From: Polaromonas sp. AET17H-212
GTDB taxonomy: Bacteria > Pseudomonadota > Gammaproteobacteria > Burkholderiales > Burkholderiaceae_C
Reading direction: 5' to 3'
Assembly (NCBI RefSeq): GCF_002379085.1
Contig: NZ_NBZW01000012.1
Coordinates: 62,001-126,000, forward strand
DNA: 64,000 nucleotides
In this document: positions 19,988-29,194 of the stretch, piece by piece
How the letters are laid out: each line of letters begins with the position of its first letter
How positions within the stretch are numbered: position 1 is the stretch's first letter
Program-made: the position numbers and the translations under genes
The notes under the pieces: generated by a model
What the model was told of the DNA's origin: nothing
The model's input: the letters and a program-made list of their open reading frames with translations, nothing else
Database searches by the model: none

Positions 19988-20027
19988 TCAAAAAAGGGCA
20001 AAAAAGAAGGAAAAAGAAAAAGGAAGG
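19988..20027 (-). other. Polypyrimidine tract in the glcB leader
   Basis: On the coding (minus) strand this 40-base stretch is almost only T and C, with T-runs broken by CC. Such tracts before a start codon can enhance initiation through ribosomal protein S1 or, if transcribed from upstream, cause slippage or pausing. No hairpin precedes it, so it is not a standard terminator. Confidence 0.45.
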
Positions 20028-20045
20028 TCGAAACAGTGAAACGGA

Positions 20046-20753
20046 TTATCCCGCCGGGAAGAAACCCAGCACGTCGCGCAGATTGCTGCCGGTGCGCGAC
20101 GGCTGCGTGCCCAGCTCCTCGAAGGGCAGGGCGTAACGGTTGACCCAGAGGGTCTGGTAGCCGTACCAGGTCGCGGCCAGCGCGTCCCAGCTGTTGCAGC
20201 TGACAAAGGCGATCTGTGCTGCGGCCAGCCCCGTGGCCTGCGGCCCGAGCGCATAGGCCTGGGGGTGGGTCTTGTATTTGCGGATGCTGTCGACACTGAG
20301 CACATGGTCAAGCAGGTCCCCGAGCCCGGCGGACTTGACGGCCACGTCCAGCATCGACGGATCGCCGTTGGACAAAATGCCGGTGACGATGCCGCGTTTT
20401 TTCAGGGCCTGCAGCACCTCGCGGTTTTCCGGAAAGGCCGACAGGTGGCGGTACTGGTTCATCAGCCGCTCCTCGCGTTCGGCCGTCAGGTCCAGGCCCA
20501 GGCGTTTGCAGGCGTAACGCAGGCCGGCGCGGGTCAGGTCCCAGAAGGGCTGGTAAAACTGGCCGTCATTGCTGGTGGTGACCAGCCGCGTGTATTCAAT
20601 CTGCTTGTCGCGCCAGAGCACGCCCAGCGCCTGGCCCTGGCTCGGAAACAGCTGTTCCGCCAGCAGGCCCACGCTGTAAACGTCGAACAGCGTGCCGTAG
20701 GCATCAAAAAGAACAGCCCGTGGCACGACGCGCCCGGTTTTGGGTTTTTCCAT
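20046..20753 (-). CDS. (S)-2-haloacid dehalogenase, type II (HAD fold)
   Basis: The 235-residue protein carries the L-2-haloacid dehalogenase residues of the HAD superfamily: nucleophile Asp17 in LFDAYGTLFDV, the WRDKQIEYTRL arginine block near residue 47, ILSNGD near residue 123, KYKTHP with the catalytic lysine near residue 158 and SCNSWDAL near residue 183. The WRxKQ and SxNxWD motifs separate it from HAD phosphatases. It would hydrolyse (S)-2-haloacids to (R)-2-hydroxyacids, for example chloroacetate to glycolate. It lies 66 bp upstream of glcB on the same strand. Confidence 0.88.
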   Translation of the reverse strand: MEKPKTGRVVPRAVLFDAYGTLFDVYSVGLLAEQLFPSQGQALGVLWRDKQIEYTRLVTTSNDGQFYQPFWDLTRAGLRYACKRLGLDLTAEREERLMNQYRHLSAFPENREVLQALKKRGIVTGILSNGDPSMLDVAVKSAGLGDLLDHVLSVDSIRKYKTHPQAYALGPQATGLAAAQIAFVSCNSWDALAATWYGYQTLWVNRYALPFEELGTQPSRTGSNLRDVLGFFPAG

Positions 20754-20843
20754 GGGTAGACTGTATTTGATACTTCGACAAAGATTAATTGATTAATAAG
20801 TGATTTATCCGTGACTATATTGTTGGTAATGCCGGTTGCCGCA
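20754..20843 (-). promoter_or_regulatory. AT-rich promoter region of the dehalogenase-glcB unit
   Basis: A 90-bp gap with unusually low GC, including TTAATTGATTAATAAGTG (20785-20802) and a TTAAT-tg-ATTAA near-palindrome. It is the only spacer between the dehalogenase start and the 3' end of the giant GMC fusion gene, so the promoter of the dehalogenase must lie here or inside that gene. Confidence 0.45.
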
Positions 20844-23800
20844 TCAGGGCAGATCGAACGACGTTTCGTGCGGCGGACCTTCACGACCATGCACGTTCAC
20901 GTTCACGCGCCAGCCCGCACCCTCAGGATGTGCGCTGACCAGCGTCAGGCTGTCGCCGCGGACGATGCTGTCCGGGTCGATGCGGTAATGCATTTTTGCA
21001 GCGCCGCCCATGCCGGGCAGGTCGAAGGAGCTGTCGCCGAGAAATTCGGCCGGCTCCCTGTTTGCAAACGGGAAGGGCGCATACAGCGGCGACCCCACGA
21101 TGCTGAGTGCGTGCAGAGGCGCGGCGCCTGCCCTGTCGAGCCGGATCCGGCCCGACATCGAGAAATGCGGGCCGCCGGACAGGAACACAGTGTTTTGAAT
21201 TCCGTGTCCGGCGATGAAGTCGAACAGCCGGTGCAAGGATTCGGGAAACGCGTTCCAGTCGTCGGAGGGCGCGGCGTGGGCGGCGTCTTGCCGTGGCGTC
21301 GCGCCCCGTGCCTCGAAGGGCACGACGATGCTCGGTGACAGCACGAATTTCGGCCGGTTGTCGCGGTTGTTTCTCTCCAGCCAGCCGGTTAGCGCCTCGA
21401 ACTGTCCGTCGGACATGATCTTGTCGTGTCCCACGCGGCCGGTGCGCGTATCGCAGACGAAGAAAGGAAATCCCGCGGCCTCGAACCCATAGTGATAGGC
21501 CGGCGGGGTCTCCCGCTGCAGCCGGTCCGGATCAAGGCCCCTGGGCGAATGGGAAAGCTGGTACTCCTCGAATGCCGCAAGACCCCAAGCCCGCATGTTG
21601 CCCTCGTCCTTTTCGGCGGGATGCCAGTTATCGCTCACCTCGTGGTCGTCCATCATCATGTAAACCGGCAACTGGCGCAGCACCGCGCGCGCGTTCGGCG
21701 CGGTCCACGCCTCGCGGTAGGCGTCGTAGAAGCGCGCCCGGCGATTGCCGGCGTCGAACAGCCCGGCCGTGGCATCGGCGTAGATCTGGTCACCCGCCAG
21801 CAGCAGCAGCGCGGGCGCTCCCGCACCCTCGGTCTCGAGAAAACCACGAAGGCGGCCGAACATCGCGTCTGCCTGCTCCCGGTCCATCAGCGAGGCCGGG
21901 TAGCGGCAACTGGCAAGCGCGAAATCGAGCCTGCCCCGGTCGGGCGAGAGTCTTTCGAGCAGCGCTTTCGACAGTTTCGCCGAATCGGGGCGTCCCTCGT
22001 AGCCCGGGTCACAGGTGCGCCGCGCGTTCCCGCTGGCCTGGGCCTGGGCGCGCCAGTCCTTTGACGTGCGCAATTCGGCGACCGCCCGGCCATAAGCGTC
22101 GTTGAGCGGCCCACCCATGACCGCCCGCGCGGCAAATTGCTCTTTCATGTCGGTCGTTGGGGCGTTCTGTGCAAGCGCATCCCCGGTTGGCTGATCCAGT
22201 TCAAAGGCGGCTGTGTCCGGGGGCATATTGGCGTCGGTCGAGGCGTAGGCACCGAGAACCGCGATCTCATAATCGCCCGCTGCGTCCGGAAGCGTCACGT
22301 CGATGACGCCCTGCAGATCGAGCGATCCCGACAGGGCGCCCATTTTCCGGTGCAGGGGCGCCCAGAACGAGTGACCGGCAACGGGCTGGCCGTCCCTGAG
22401 CACGACCCCCACGAGAAACCGTGCATCCGAGTGCTCGTCGTCGGTGCGGCACCACAGCCGCGCGACCCATCGGCCGTTCTCCTTGCGCGTCCAGCCCAGC
22501 ACGGGCCCGATGAGGGGCGGTCTTGGATAGCGCCGGTGGTGAATGAGCGCGGCAGTGGCCGGCTTCAGGTCATCGCGCAGGAGAAAGCGCGAAATGCGGC
22601 TGAAAAACAGCGATTCGGCCTCCCGGCCGATCAGCGGGTCGAGGTGGCCGTAACCGGGGATCACCTCGCGCAGCGCCGGATGGGCCTCGCCGAAAACGTC
22701 TTTCAGCAGTTTCTGGGAGCGACGCGTGGTTTCCGGGGCGAACACCTGGTTTTCGGCACCGTGCAGAAACAGGACTGGAAAGCGGAAATGATCCCCGACC
22801 TGCCTGTCGGTGACATACGCATTGCAGCCGTCGTAGTCGGTCAGCCGCTTGACGAACGCGTATTGCAGCGTCTGCTCGAAGGTCTTGAGGTTGGTGTGGC
22901 CCAGCAGGTCGCCAAGCGCGTCAAGCAGCTTCGCGTCCACGTTCGCATGCTGGAAGAGTCGTCCGAATACCGCCGCCGAGCGGTTGCAGTTGGCGATATG
23001 CGTATGCGGCTTGCGCCATGGCCGCAGCAGATGCGCCTGTTTTTCCGAGTCCGGGTACGGATAGGTGGAGGCAAGCCGGTCGATCAGTACGTCCAACCAT
23101 CCGGCGCGGTCATCGATCGAGCTGTCCACATGGCCGGTGAGCATGTAGCGGCGCAGCGCGGAGGCGACATATCCCCGGAGCTGATTGCCTTGCGACAGCG
23201 TGATCAGCGGTCCCACCTGGAGCAGCACCGCGCGGCGCACGCGGCCGTCCAGGCAGCCGGCCAGCGCCGCAGTGCAGAACATCGCCGAGCCGATGCAGTG
23301 CGCGACGATGTCGAGTTCGGGGTGGCCCGTCACATTCCGGACCTGGTCCATGATCTTGCCGATATCCTCCTTCGCCACCTCGTCCAGGGTCCATTGGTCG
23401 AAGGACGAGGGCACCGCAATGCTGGTGCGCAGTTCGGCCACCCACACGTCAAAGCCACGCTCGCAGAGATGGCGCACCAGATTGCGCTCCAGTTGGGGGT
23501 GGGCGAACTGCGCGCCGCTCGCACCGAAGCCGTGAATCAGCAGTACCGGCGGCTTGCCAGCGCTCGCGCCCTGGAAATAGCGTGCGAGCGGAAGCGCGAT
23601 CGGCTCCGCGCCGTCGCGCGCTTTCACCAGCACGCGGTAACGCTCCAGCAGCAGGCCGTCGAGCGGGCCCGGCAGCCGGCGCCGGGCCCGGTCCGGATCG
23701 TACTTCTCGTACTCTGGCGCGCGCAGGCTCCAGAAGTGAATCTGGAGCGCGATCCGCGCCATGAAGAGCGCGATGGATGCCACGTCCAGGATGGCGGTGG

Positions 23801-26318
23801 GCCGGTCGAGTTGCCGCACGATCTGGAACTGCGCAGCGAAGCGCTGCAGCAGATGCAGCGCGGCAATGCGCAGCGTGCCGGCCTGCTGCCGGCCGCCTTC
23901 GGGCAGCGTCAGGGTGATGGCCAGCTCTGAAAGCTGCTGCCACGGATTGCCGCCGCGGACATACTGGAGCGTTTTCAAGCCCTGGATGCGGGTGCCGCGC
24001 GGCAGCACGGTCTTGCCTGAGATTTCGAGCGCTTCATCGAGTTCCATCTCGTAGCGCAGATAGCGCTGCTCTCCCACGCGCGTGGCAAGTGCCAGTACCG
24101 GGCCGCTCCGGAACAGTGTCCGGAGGGCTTCCCCCAGCCCTTTCTCACGCTTGCGCTGGAACCAGTCGCTGATGGCGCGTGTGCAAAGCCAGGTCCAGAT
24201 CGCGCGGGCCGCGCGCCCGGCGCCCCGGGTTGTGCCGCGCTCCATCCAGTACACGGTTCCCTTGAGGGCAACGGACGGGCCGTCCTTGAGCGCAAGCGTC
24301 GCGTGGGCGACCTTGACTTCGTGCGGACCCTCGCGCAGGAATTTCGGCACGTTGCCGATCTCGCCGAATTCGACTTCCAGCACGGCTTCCCGTGCGCGGT
24401 CTCCCGGCACCAGCACGAGATGGCCGGTCATCCGCTCGGTAAAACGGAAGACGGTCGACGCTTGCGGCGGCAGCTCGACCTTCGGCAGCGGCGGTGGAGA
24501 CGCCAGCGCCACGCGCGCAGCCTCCCCGCCGGTCGTCCAGTTCTGCAGCGCGACGTAGCCGGCGATGGCGCGTTCCGCGAGGGCCGTGATGGTCAGCAGG
24601 GGATTGATCCCGAGGGCCATGGGCACGATGGAACCGTCAAGGACCAGCAGGCCGTCGTGAGTGCGCGCGGGATTGTCCTTGTCCGAGGGATCGAAGACGC
24701 GGCCGAGGTCGTCCACCACGCCGCACTGTGCGTCGTCGCCCATTGGGCAACCGCCCAGCGGGTGCACGGAAAAGAGCTTGCCGCTTGGCGTGGGTCCGGA
24801 AAGCATCCCGGAGAGCGCGTCGGGCAGCGGTTTCCACAAAGGGCTGCGCAGGTAGAGGCCGCCCAGCGCTTCCGACCGGCGCAGCAAGTCGTCCTGCCGC
24901 GCGTAGAGCGGATGGGCGCCGGCTTTGTCCCACTGCACCCGGAGCGCGCCGTCGCCGTCGCTATTGGCGGTCTCCCAGCCGTCGATCATCTCGAGCCGGC
25001 CACGGGCGCCGTCGTCGCCCATGGCTGCAAAAATCTGCGAGCGCCGAATCGCGTCCGGATCCACGGCCGCCGGATCCGGCACGTCCCCGCAATGCGCGCT
25101 CCAGTCGGATTTCGCGAGCCGGACCGGGACTGCGCCGGTGGTCACGATCTCCTCGAAAATACGCCGCAGCGGCGCGGGAATCGACAATTCCTCGATGACC
25201 ACCCGTCCGGCGCGCGTCGCGCCGGACTGGACGAGCCCGGTGATGGTCGGCCCGACATGGCGCGCGGTAAAGTCAGAAGCGGCTTCGGGGGCCGCGTTGA
25301 CCTCTGCCGACTGTCCGTAGAGCACGCTGAGCATGTCGCCGTTGCCGGAGAAGCGCTGGCCGAGTTCGGCCGACACACGCAGGCCGCCCGCGCGCGAGCG
25401 CATCAGGATTTCGGTCGAGCCGAGCGTGCCGGCGGCGAGCACGACGTGCCGTGCGCGCACGATGCGCTCCGGCGGATCGAGGGGCGGATGCCGGGGGCCC
25501 GTCAGACGAAAATGCACGAGCCAGTGGTCCGTGGCGCGTTGCACGCGCGATACGGTCGCGTTCGTGTACAGGCGCGCGCCGCAGCGCCGGGCCTCGGCCA
25601 GGTAGTTCATCGCAAGGGTGTTCTTTGCCCAGAAATTGCAGCCGGTGACGCAATCGCCGCAGCCTGTGCAGGCCTTCTGCGGCACGCCTTGCGGGTTGTT
25701 TTCGTCTTTCGAATGCACGGCAATGTTCGCCGGCCGCACCTGGGCGTCGATGGCGCGCGCGAAGCCGCGCAGCGCTTCGTACTTGGCCAGTCCGCGCACG
25801 TCGGCCGGCTCCACGCCGAGCATCCGTTCCGCCTGAGCGAAGCAGTCCCGCAGCATGTCCCGATCGCGGCGCAAGGCCGCGGGCCAGGCCGCCTCGCCAA
25901 ACACGTCTTCCGGCGGGCGCTCCGCCACGCTGGCGTTGATGAGCGATCCGCCGCCCAGTCCGTTGCCGAGCAGCAGGCTTGTATCCTCGCCGATGCGAAA
26001 GTCAAACAGTCCGTCCGCCCGGCCCTTGGGTTTCGGATCATCGAAGCGGCTGAAACGCACGTGCCCGGGCAGATCCGAAAAGCGGGACGGGAACGTGCCG
26101 GGAACATACTCGCGTCCGCGCTCGAGCACGCAGAGATCGAGTTTTTTTCCATCGGATCTGGTGGCGCCAGCGAGCCGCGCCGCGGCCACCGCGCCGCCGT
26201 AACCGCTGCCGACGACCAACGCGTCGAGAACAGTCGGCTGGCCGGCTTTCTCGTTCGCGTCAAGCTCCGTGACCAGTACTTCGGCTCCCGCCGAAAGCCA
26301 TTCCGGACGATATCCCAT
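20844..26318 (-). CDS. Giant fusion: GMC oxidoreductase + alpha/beta hydrolase + PhoD-like metallophosphatase
   Basis: One 1824-residue frame joins three enzymes. Residues 30-580 form a GMC flavoprotein of cholesterol-oxidase type: FAD motif GSGYGG at 37-42, NGLGGGSLINASV near 118, a cysteine cluster CTGCGDCVTGC near 217-227, HPLGGCPMG near 520 and GINPLLTITALAER near 570 (the His/Asn pair). Residues ~915-1240 are an alpha/beta hydrolase: LLIHGFGASGAQF, then AHCIGS with Cys as nucleophile, then HGAENQVFAPE and PGYGHLDP. Residues ~1455-1824 are PhoD-like: GDQIYADAT, MMDDHEVSDNW and PHFSMSG. No signal peptide is visible. GGGGAG precedes the ATG, and the kinase gene ends 38 bp upstream, so they are probably co-transcribed. 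A sterol- or lipid-directed role is inference. Confidence 0.85.
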   Translation of the reverse strand: MGYRPEWLSAGAEVLVTELDANEKAGQPTVLDALVVGSGYGGAVAAARLAGATRSDGKKLDLCVLERGREYVPGTFPSRFSDLPGHVRFSRFDDPKPKGRADGLFDFRIGEDTSLLLGNGLGGGSLINASVAERPPEDVFGEAAWPAALRRDRDMLRDCFAQAERMLGVEPADVRGLAKYEALRGFARAIDAQVRPANIAVHSKDENNPQGVPQKACTGCGDCVTGCNFWAKNTLAMNYLAEARRCGARLYTNATVSRVQRATDHWLVHFRLTGPRHPPLDPPERIVRARHVVLAAGTLGSTEILMRSRAGGLRVSAELGQRFSGNGDMLSVLYGQSAEVNAAPEAASDFTARHVGPTITGLVQSGATRAGRVVIEELSIPAPLRRIFEEIVTTGAVPVRLAKSDWSAHCGDVPDPAAVDPDAIRRSQIFAAMGDDGARGRLEMIDGWETANSDGDGALRVQWDKAGAHPLYARQDDLLRRSEALGGLYLRSPLWKPLPDALSGMLSGPTPSGKLFSVHPLGGCPMGDDAQCGVVDDLGRVFDPSDKDNPARTHDGLLVLDGSIVPMALGINPLLTITALAERAIAGYVALQNWTTGGEAARVALASPPPLPKVELPPQASTVFRFTERMTGHLVLVPGDRAREAVLEVEFGEIGNVPKFLREGPHEVKVAHATLALKDGPSVALKGTVYWMERGTTRGAGRAARAIWTWLCTRAISDWFQRKREKGLGEALRTLFRSGPVLALATRVGEQRYLRYEMELDEALEISGKTVLPRGTRIQGLKTLQYVRGGNPWQQLSELAITLTLPEGGRQQAGTLRIAALHLLQRFAAQFQIVRQLDRPTAILDVASIALFMARIALQIHFWSLRAPEYEKYDPDRARRRLPGPLDGLLLERYRVLVKARDGAEPIALPLARYFQGASAGKPPVLLIHGFGASGAQFAHPQLERNLVRHLCERGFDVWVAELRTSIAVPSSFDQWTLDEVAKEDIGKIMDQVRNVTGHPELDIVAHCIGSAMFCTAALAGCLDGRVRRAVLLQVGPLITLSQGNQLRGYVASALRRYMLTGHVDSSIDDRAGWLDVLIDRLASTYPYPDSEKQAHLLRPWRKPHTHIANCNRSAAVFGRLFQHANVDAKLLDALGDLLGHTNLKTFEQTLQYAFVKRLTDYDGCNAYVTDRQVGDHFRFPVLFLHGAENQVFAPETTRRSQKLLKDVFGEAHPALREVIPGYGHLDPLIGREAESLFFSRISRFLLRDDLKPATAALIHHRRYPRPPLIGPVLGWTRKENGRWVARLWCRTDDEHSDARFLVGVVLRDGQPVAGHSFWAPLHRKMGALSGSLDLQGVIDVTLPDAAGDYEIAVLGAYASTDANMPPDTAAFELDQPTGDALAQNAPTTDMKEQFAARAVMGGPLNDAYGRAVAELRTSKDWRAQAQASGNARRTCDPGYEGRPDSAKLSKALLERLSPDRGRLDFALASCRYPASLMDREQADAMFGRLRGFLETEGAGAPALLLLAGDQIYADATAGLFDAGNRRARFYDAYREAWTAPNARAVLRQLPVYMMMDDHEVSDNWHPAEKDEGNMRAWGLAAFEEYQLSHSPRGLDPDRLQRETPPAYHYGFEAAGFPFFVCDTRTGRVGHDKIMSDGQFEALTGWLERNNRDNRPKFVLSPSIVVPFEARGATPRQDAAHAAPSDDWNAFPESLHRLFDFIAGHGIQNTVFLSGGPHFSMSGRIRLDRAGAAPLHALSIVGSPLYAPFPFANREPAEFLGDSSFDLPGMGGAAKMHYRIDPDSIVRGDSLTLVSAHPEGAGWRVNVNVHGREGPPHETSFDLP

Positions 26319-26356
26319 GGTGATTTCTCCCCGGTTGCAGAGCGCGCGGCGCTGCG

Positions 26357-28195
26357 TCAGCGCCGCAGTACCCCGGCCATCGCTTGCTTCAACTTGTCGG
26401 CCGGCACCGGTTTGTGCAGGAGGGGCATGCCGCTGGCCTGCGCTTCCCGCAACCGCTCCGGCGCGGTGTCGCCGCTCACCAGCAGCGCCGGCACGTCGCC
26501 CAGGCGCGCGCGCAGCCGGTGCACGGTTTCAATTCCGCTCTCGCCCTGTCGCAGCCTGAAATCGGCAATGATCAGGTCGACGTCGAGCGCGTCATCGTCA
26601 ATCAGCCGTTCCGCCTCCGCATAGCCGCTGCAGGCGGCGACCCTGCAACCCCACAACTCGAGCAGGGTGCGCATTCCGAGGCGCACGGCGGGCTCGTCGT
26701 CGATGACCAGCACGCGGGCTGCGTCGAACACAGGTGTTCCGGTTTTCGCGGGTGCAGGCGCTCCGGGCGATGCGGCGCCACTCCGCGCCGCGTGCGCCAG
26801 CGTGATGGCGAAGGTCGAGCCGCGTCCCGGTTCGCTGTCGAGTTCCACCTGCAGCCCGAGCAGACGCGCGAGCCGCTGCACGATTGAGAGTCCCAGCCCG
26901 AGCCCCTGTGAGCGGTCGCGTTCCGGGTTGCCGATCTGGTAAAACTCCCCGAAAATGCGTTCCCGCTCGGCAGCGGGAATGCCCGCGCCTGTGTCGCGAA
27001 CCGTGATGCGCACCGTGCGCTCGCCGGATTCTGTGGCGAGCATGACGCTTCCCGCCGCCGTGTACTTGAACGCGTTGTCCACGAGGTTGCGCACCACGCG
27101 TTCGAGCAGCACAGGATCGGTTTCCACCTCAGTATCAAGCGCAGTAACGCGGAACGCCAGTCCCTTCGCGCTTGCTACCGGCCGGAAATCAGCCTCGATG
27201 CGCTCGAGCACTGCTTTCACGTTGACGCGCCGGAGTTCCGGCCGTACTGCGCCTGCATCCAGCCTGGAGATGTCGAGCAGCGAGTCCAGCAATGCCGACA
27301 GTGAATCGAGTGTCTGCACGATGTGCCCCGCGATTTCTCCCACCGGGCCGTCCGGCGTGCGCAGGCTCAGGGCTGCACTGTAAAGCGACAGCGCATGCAG
27401 CGGTTGGCGCAGGTCGTGACTCGCTGCCGCAAGAAAGTGACTCTTGGCGCGACTAGCTTCCTCGGCGCGGTCGCGTGCGAGCAGCACCTCCTGCCGCTCG
27501 CGCTCGAGCGCGTCGAGAAGCCGCTCGTTTTCGTAGCGGATCAGGAAGGATTCGTGCACCACGCGTTCGTTGTCGCGAACGAAGAACACCTGGATGAGGC
27601 CAAACAGCACGATCAACACGGCCAGCACGATGTTTGCCGGTACCCCGGTCAGCGCCCAGAGCGCTGCAATTGGCAGCAGTGCCGGTGCGACATAGGCGTA
27701 GAAGGCCCGCGCATAGGCCGCGGCAGTGGCGACGCCGCCCGCCGTCCAGCACACGAGAATCATGGTGAGCAACGCCCGTTCTTCGCCCGGAAGCGCGGTA
27801 AAGAAGAGCGGCGCCGCGATCCCCGTGAGAAGGCCGTTTGCGAAGGCGAACCAGACCAGATGATCGAGCGCGCGTGGCGTGTCGGCGGGCGGTTCGCGCA
27901 ACAGGGCCTGAACGAACCTGCGCCGCGCGAAGAGCAGCGCAGTCAATACCAGCGTCCAGCCCCCGACCAATGCAAGCGGCGCGTGATTGCGCACGGTGTA
28001 GGCGACGAAGGCGCAGGCGATCACGATCGCGAACGGCGAGCGTGTCCATTGGCGGGCGAGCAGATCCAGCTGCTGGCGCCGCAGGTGGGCGGCCCACGCC
28101 GGATCGACGGGGCCTTGTGCCGCGCGGGCTGCCGGCGCGATGGCGGCCAAATCGGCATCAGACAAGACACGACTCCCGCGTCGTCGGAGGGTCAT
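26357..28195 (-). CDS. Membrane hybrid sensor histidine kinase with receiver domain
   Basis: A 612-residue protein with about six hydrophobic segments (residues ~55-215), a short coiled coil (NERLLDALERERQEVLLARDRAEEA), a HisKA domain with phospho-acceptor His260 in ASHDLRQPLHALS, an ATPase domain (NLVDNAFKYT, DTGAGIP, GLGLGLSIV) and a C-terminal receiver with Asp near 545 in IIADFRLR. There is no large periplasmic loop, so it probably senses a membrane or cytoplasmic signal. It sits between the NarL-type regulator and the GMC fusion on the same strand. The likely partner is that regulator. Confidence 0.9.
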   Translation of the reverse strand: MTLRRRGSRVLSDADLAAIAPAARAAQGPVDPAWAAHLRRQQLDLLARQWTRSPFAIVIACAFVAYTVRNHAPLALVGGWTLVLTALLFARRRFVQALLREPPADTPRALDHLVWFAFANGLLTGIAAPLFFTALPGEERALLTMILVCWTAGGVATAAAYARAFYAYVAPALLPIAALWALTGVPANIVLAVLIVLFGLIQVFFVRDNERVVHESFLIRYENERLLDALERERQEVLLARDRAEEASRAKSHFLAAASHDLRQPLHALSLYSAALSLRTPDGPVGEIAGHIVQTLDSLSALLDSLLDISRLDAGAVRPELRRVNVKAVLERIEADFRPVASAKGLAFRVTALDTEVETDPVLLERVVRNLVDNAFKYTAAGSVMLATESGERTVRITVRDTGAGIPAAERERIFGEFYQIGNPERDRSQGLGLGLSIVQRLARLLGLQVELDSEPGRGSTFAITLAHAARSGAASPGAPAPAKTGTPVFDAARVLVIDDEPAVRLGMRTLLELWGCRVAACSGYAEAERLIDDDALDVDLIIADFRLRQGESGIETVHRLRARLGDVPALLVSGDTAPERLREAQASGMPLLHKPVPADKLKQAMAGVLRR

Positions 28196-28507
28196 TGCAT
28201 TCCGGAAGCCAGTGGGTCATTGCCGTTTCCTTGAGCGATTCAACGCCGTCTGCCATGTTCTCCCGTGCTGCCTGTCATTCGGCCGCAGGCACTGCTGGCC
28301 CTACCATACGCGTGTCCCCTGATGGGTGGAATAGGACAGAAGTCATAGCCGCCCGGCCACCGGCGCGTGACTGATTGCCCCGCATCGATGCGAATGTCCA
28401 TCGGCCGGCCATCGGGGAAAGAGGCGCCAGCGTCATGGCCATGGATCAACCGCCGCTGATTTCCCCGTTCACGTTTCGTTTCTCTGGACCACCCTGCTGG
28501 CTCGGCC
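28196..28507 (-). promoter_or_regulatory. 312-bp leader between response regulator and sensor kinase genes
   Basis: No gene seen. It contains a perfect palindrome CGCATCGATGCG (28381-28392) and, closer to the kinase start, TAGGAC (28332-28337) and GTCATAG (28342-28348), words also present beside the ATGACC-GGTCAT palindrome in front of the regulator. The gap is long enough for a separate promoter for the kinase and GMC fusion genes. Confidence 0.4.
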
Positions 28508-29194
28508 CTATGCGCCGCCAGGAGTCTGCGTCCCGGCGCTGATGGCGCCGAGCTTCAGACCGAGCTGGCTGACCGCGATCACCGCCTGCGTGCGGTTGGT
28601 GACGTTGAGCGCTTTCAATATCGCTGTCACATGAATCTTGACGGTGCCCTCGGCCAGATTCAGTTCGCGGCAGATAAGCTTGTTGGGTTTGCCTTGCACC
28701 ACGAGCGCGAGCACCTGGGCCTGGCGCTCGGTGAGTCCGATCTCGCGCGGGGCATTCGTGGACATCGCGGGCCATGTCGTTGACCCGTCTGCGGAAGACC
28801 GGTGAAGCACTTCCAGAGGCAGGTAAACCCCGCCGGCAAGCACCAGGCGAAGCGCGCTGAGCAGGCCCTGACCGGTTGACGTTTTGGGAATAAAACCCAT
28901 GGCGCCACCGTCGATGGCGCGTGTAACGACCTCGGACTGGTCCGAAGCCGAAAGTACGACGACCGGTACCGCAGGGTAGTGATTGCGCAGCTCGCGCAAG
29001 GCCACAAAGCCGTCGCTGCCCCGCAAGGTCAGGTCGAGCAGTATCAGCGCGAGGTCGGGATTGCCCGCCGCCTGCTCGATTGCCTCGGTACAGTTTTGCG
29101 CCTCGAGGAGTTCGATGCGCTCATCAAGTGCCCCGAGCACCTGGCGCAGCGCATCGCGAATCAACGGGTGATCGTCGACAGTCAGAATTTTCAT
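28508..29194 (-). CDS. NarL/FixJ-family response regulator
   Basis: The 228-residue protein has an N-terminal receiver (TVDDHPLIRDAL; phospho-acceptor near Asp54 in LLDLTLRG; KTSTGQ with the conserved Lys) and a C-terminal LuxR-type helix-turn-helix (LTERQAQVLALVVQGKPNKLICRELNLAEGTVKIHV). ATG 29194 is preferred over the ATG two codons earlier because AGGGGA is then correctly spaced. It is the first gene of the minus-strand set that continues with the hybrid kinase and the GMC fusion, and it diverges from three small genes, so it may control both sides. Confidence 0.9.
   Translation of the reverse strand: MKILTVDDHPLIRDALRQVLGALDERIELLEAQNCTEAIEQAAGNPDLALILLDLTLRGSDGFVALRELRNHYPAVPVVVLSASDQSEVVTRAIDGGAMGFIPKTSTGQGLLSALRLVLAGGVYLPLEVLHRSSADGSTTWPAMSTNAPREIGLTERQAQVLALVVQGKPNKLICRELNLAEGTVKIHVTAILKALNVTNRTQAVIAVSQLGLKLGAISAGTQTPGGA

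Noticed and set aside
17889..20039. Long plus-strand frame opposite malate synthase
   Set aside because: Complementary to the glcB coding frame, with no family motif; the minus-strand gene has all expected motifs and a terminator.
24303..26624. Long plus-strand frame opposite the GMC fusion and kinase
   Set aside because: It is antisense to genes with clear domains, has no ribosome-binding site, and its residue pattern is the Arg/Ala/Gly/Gln mixture produced by reading GC-rich genes on the wrong strand.
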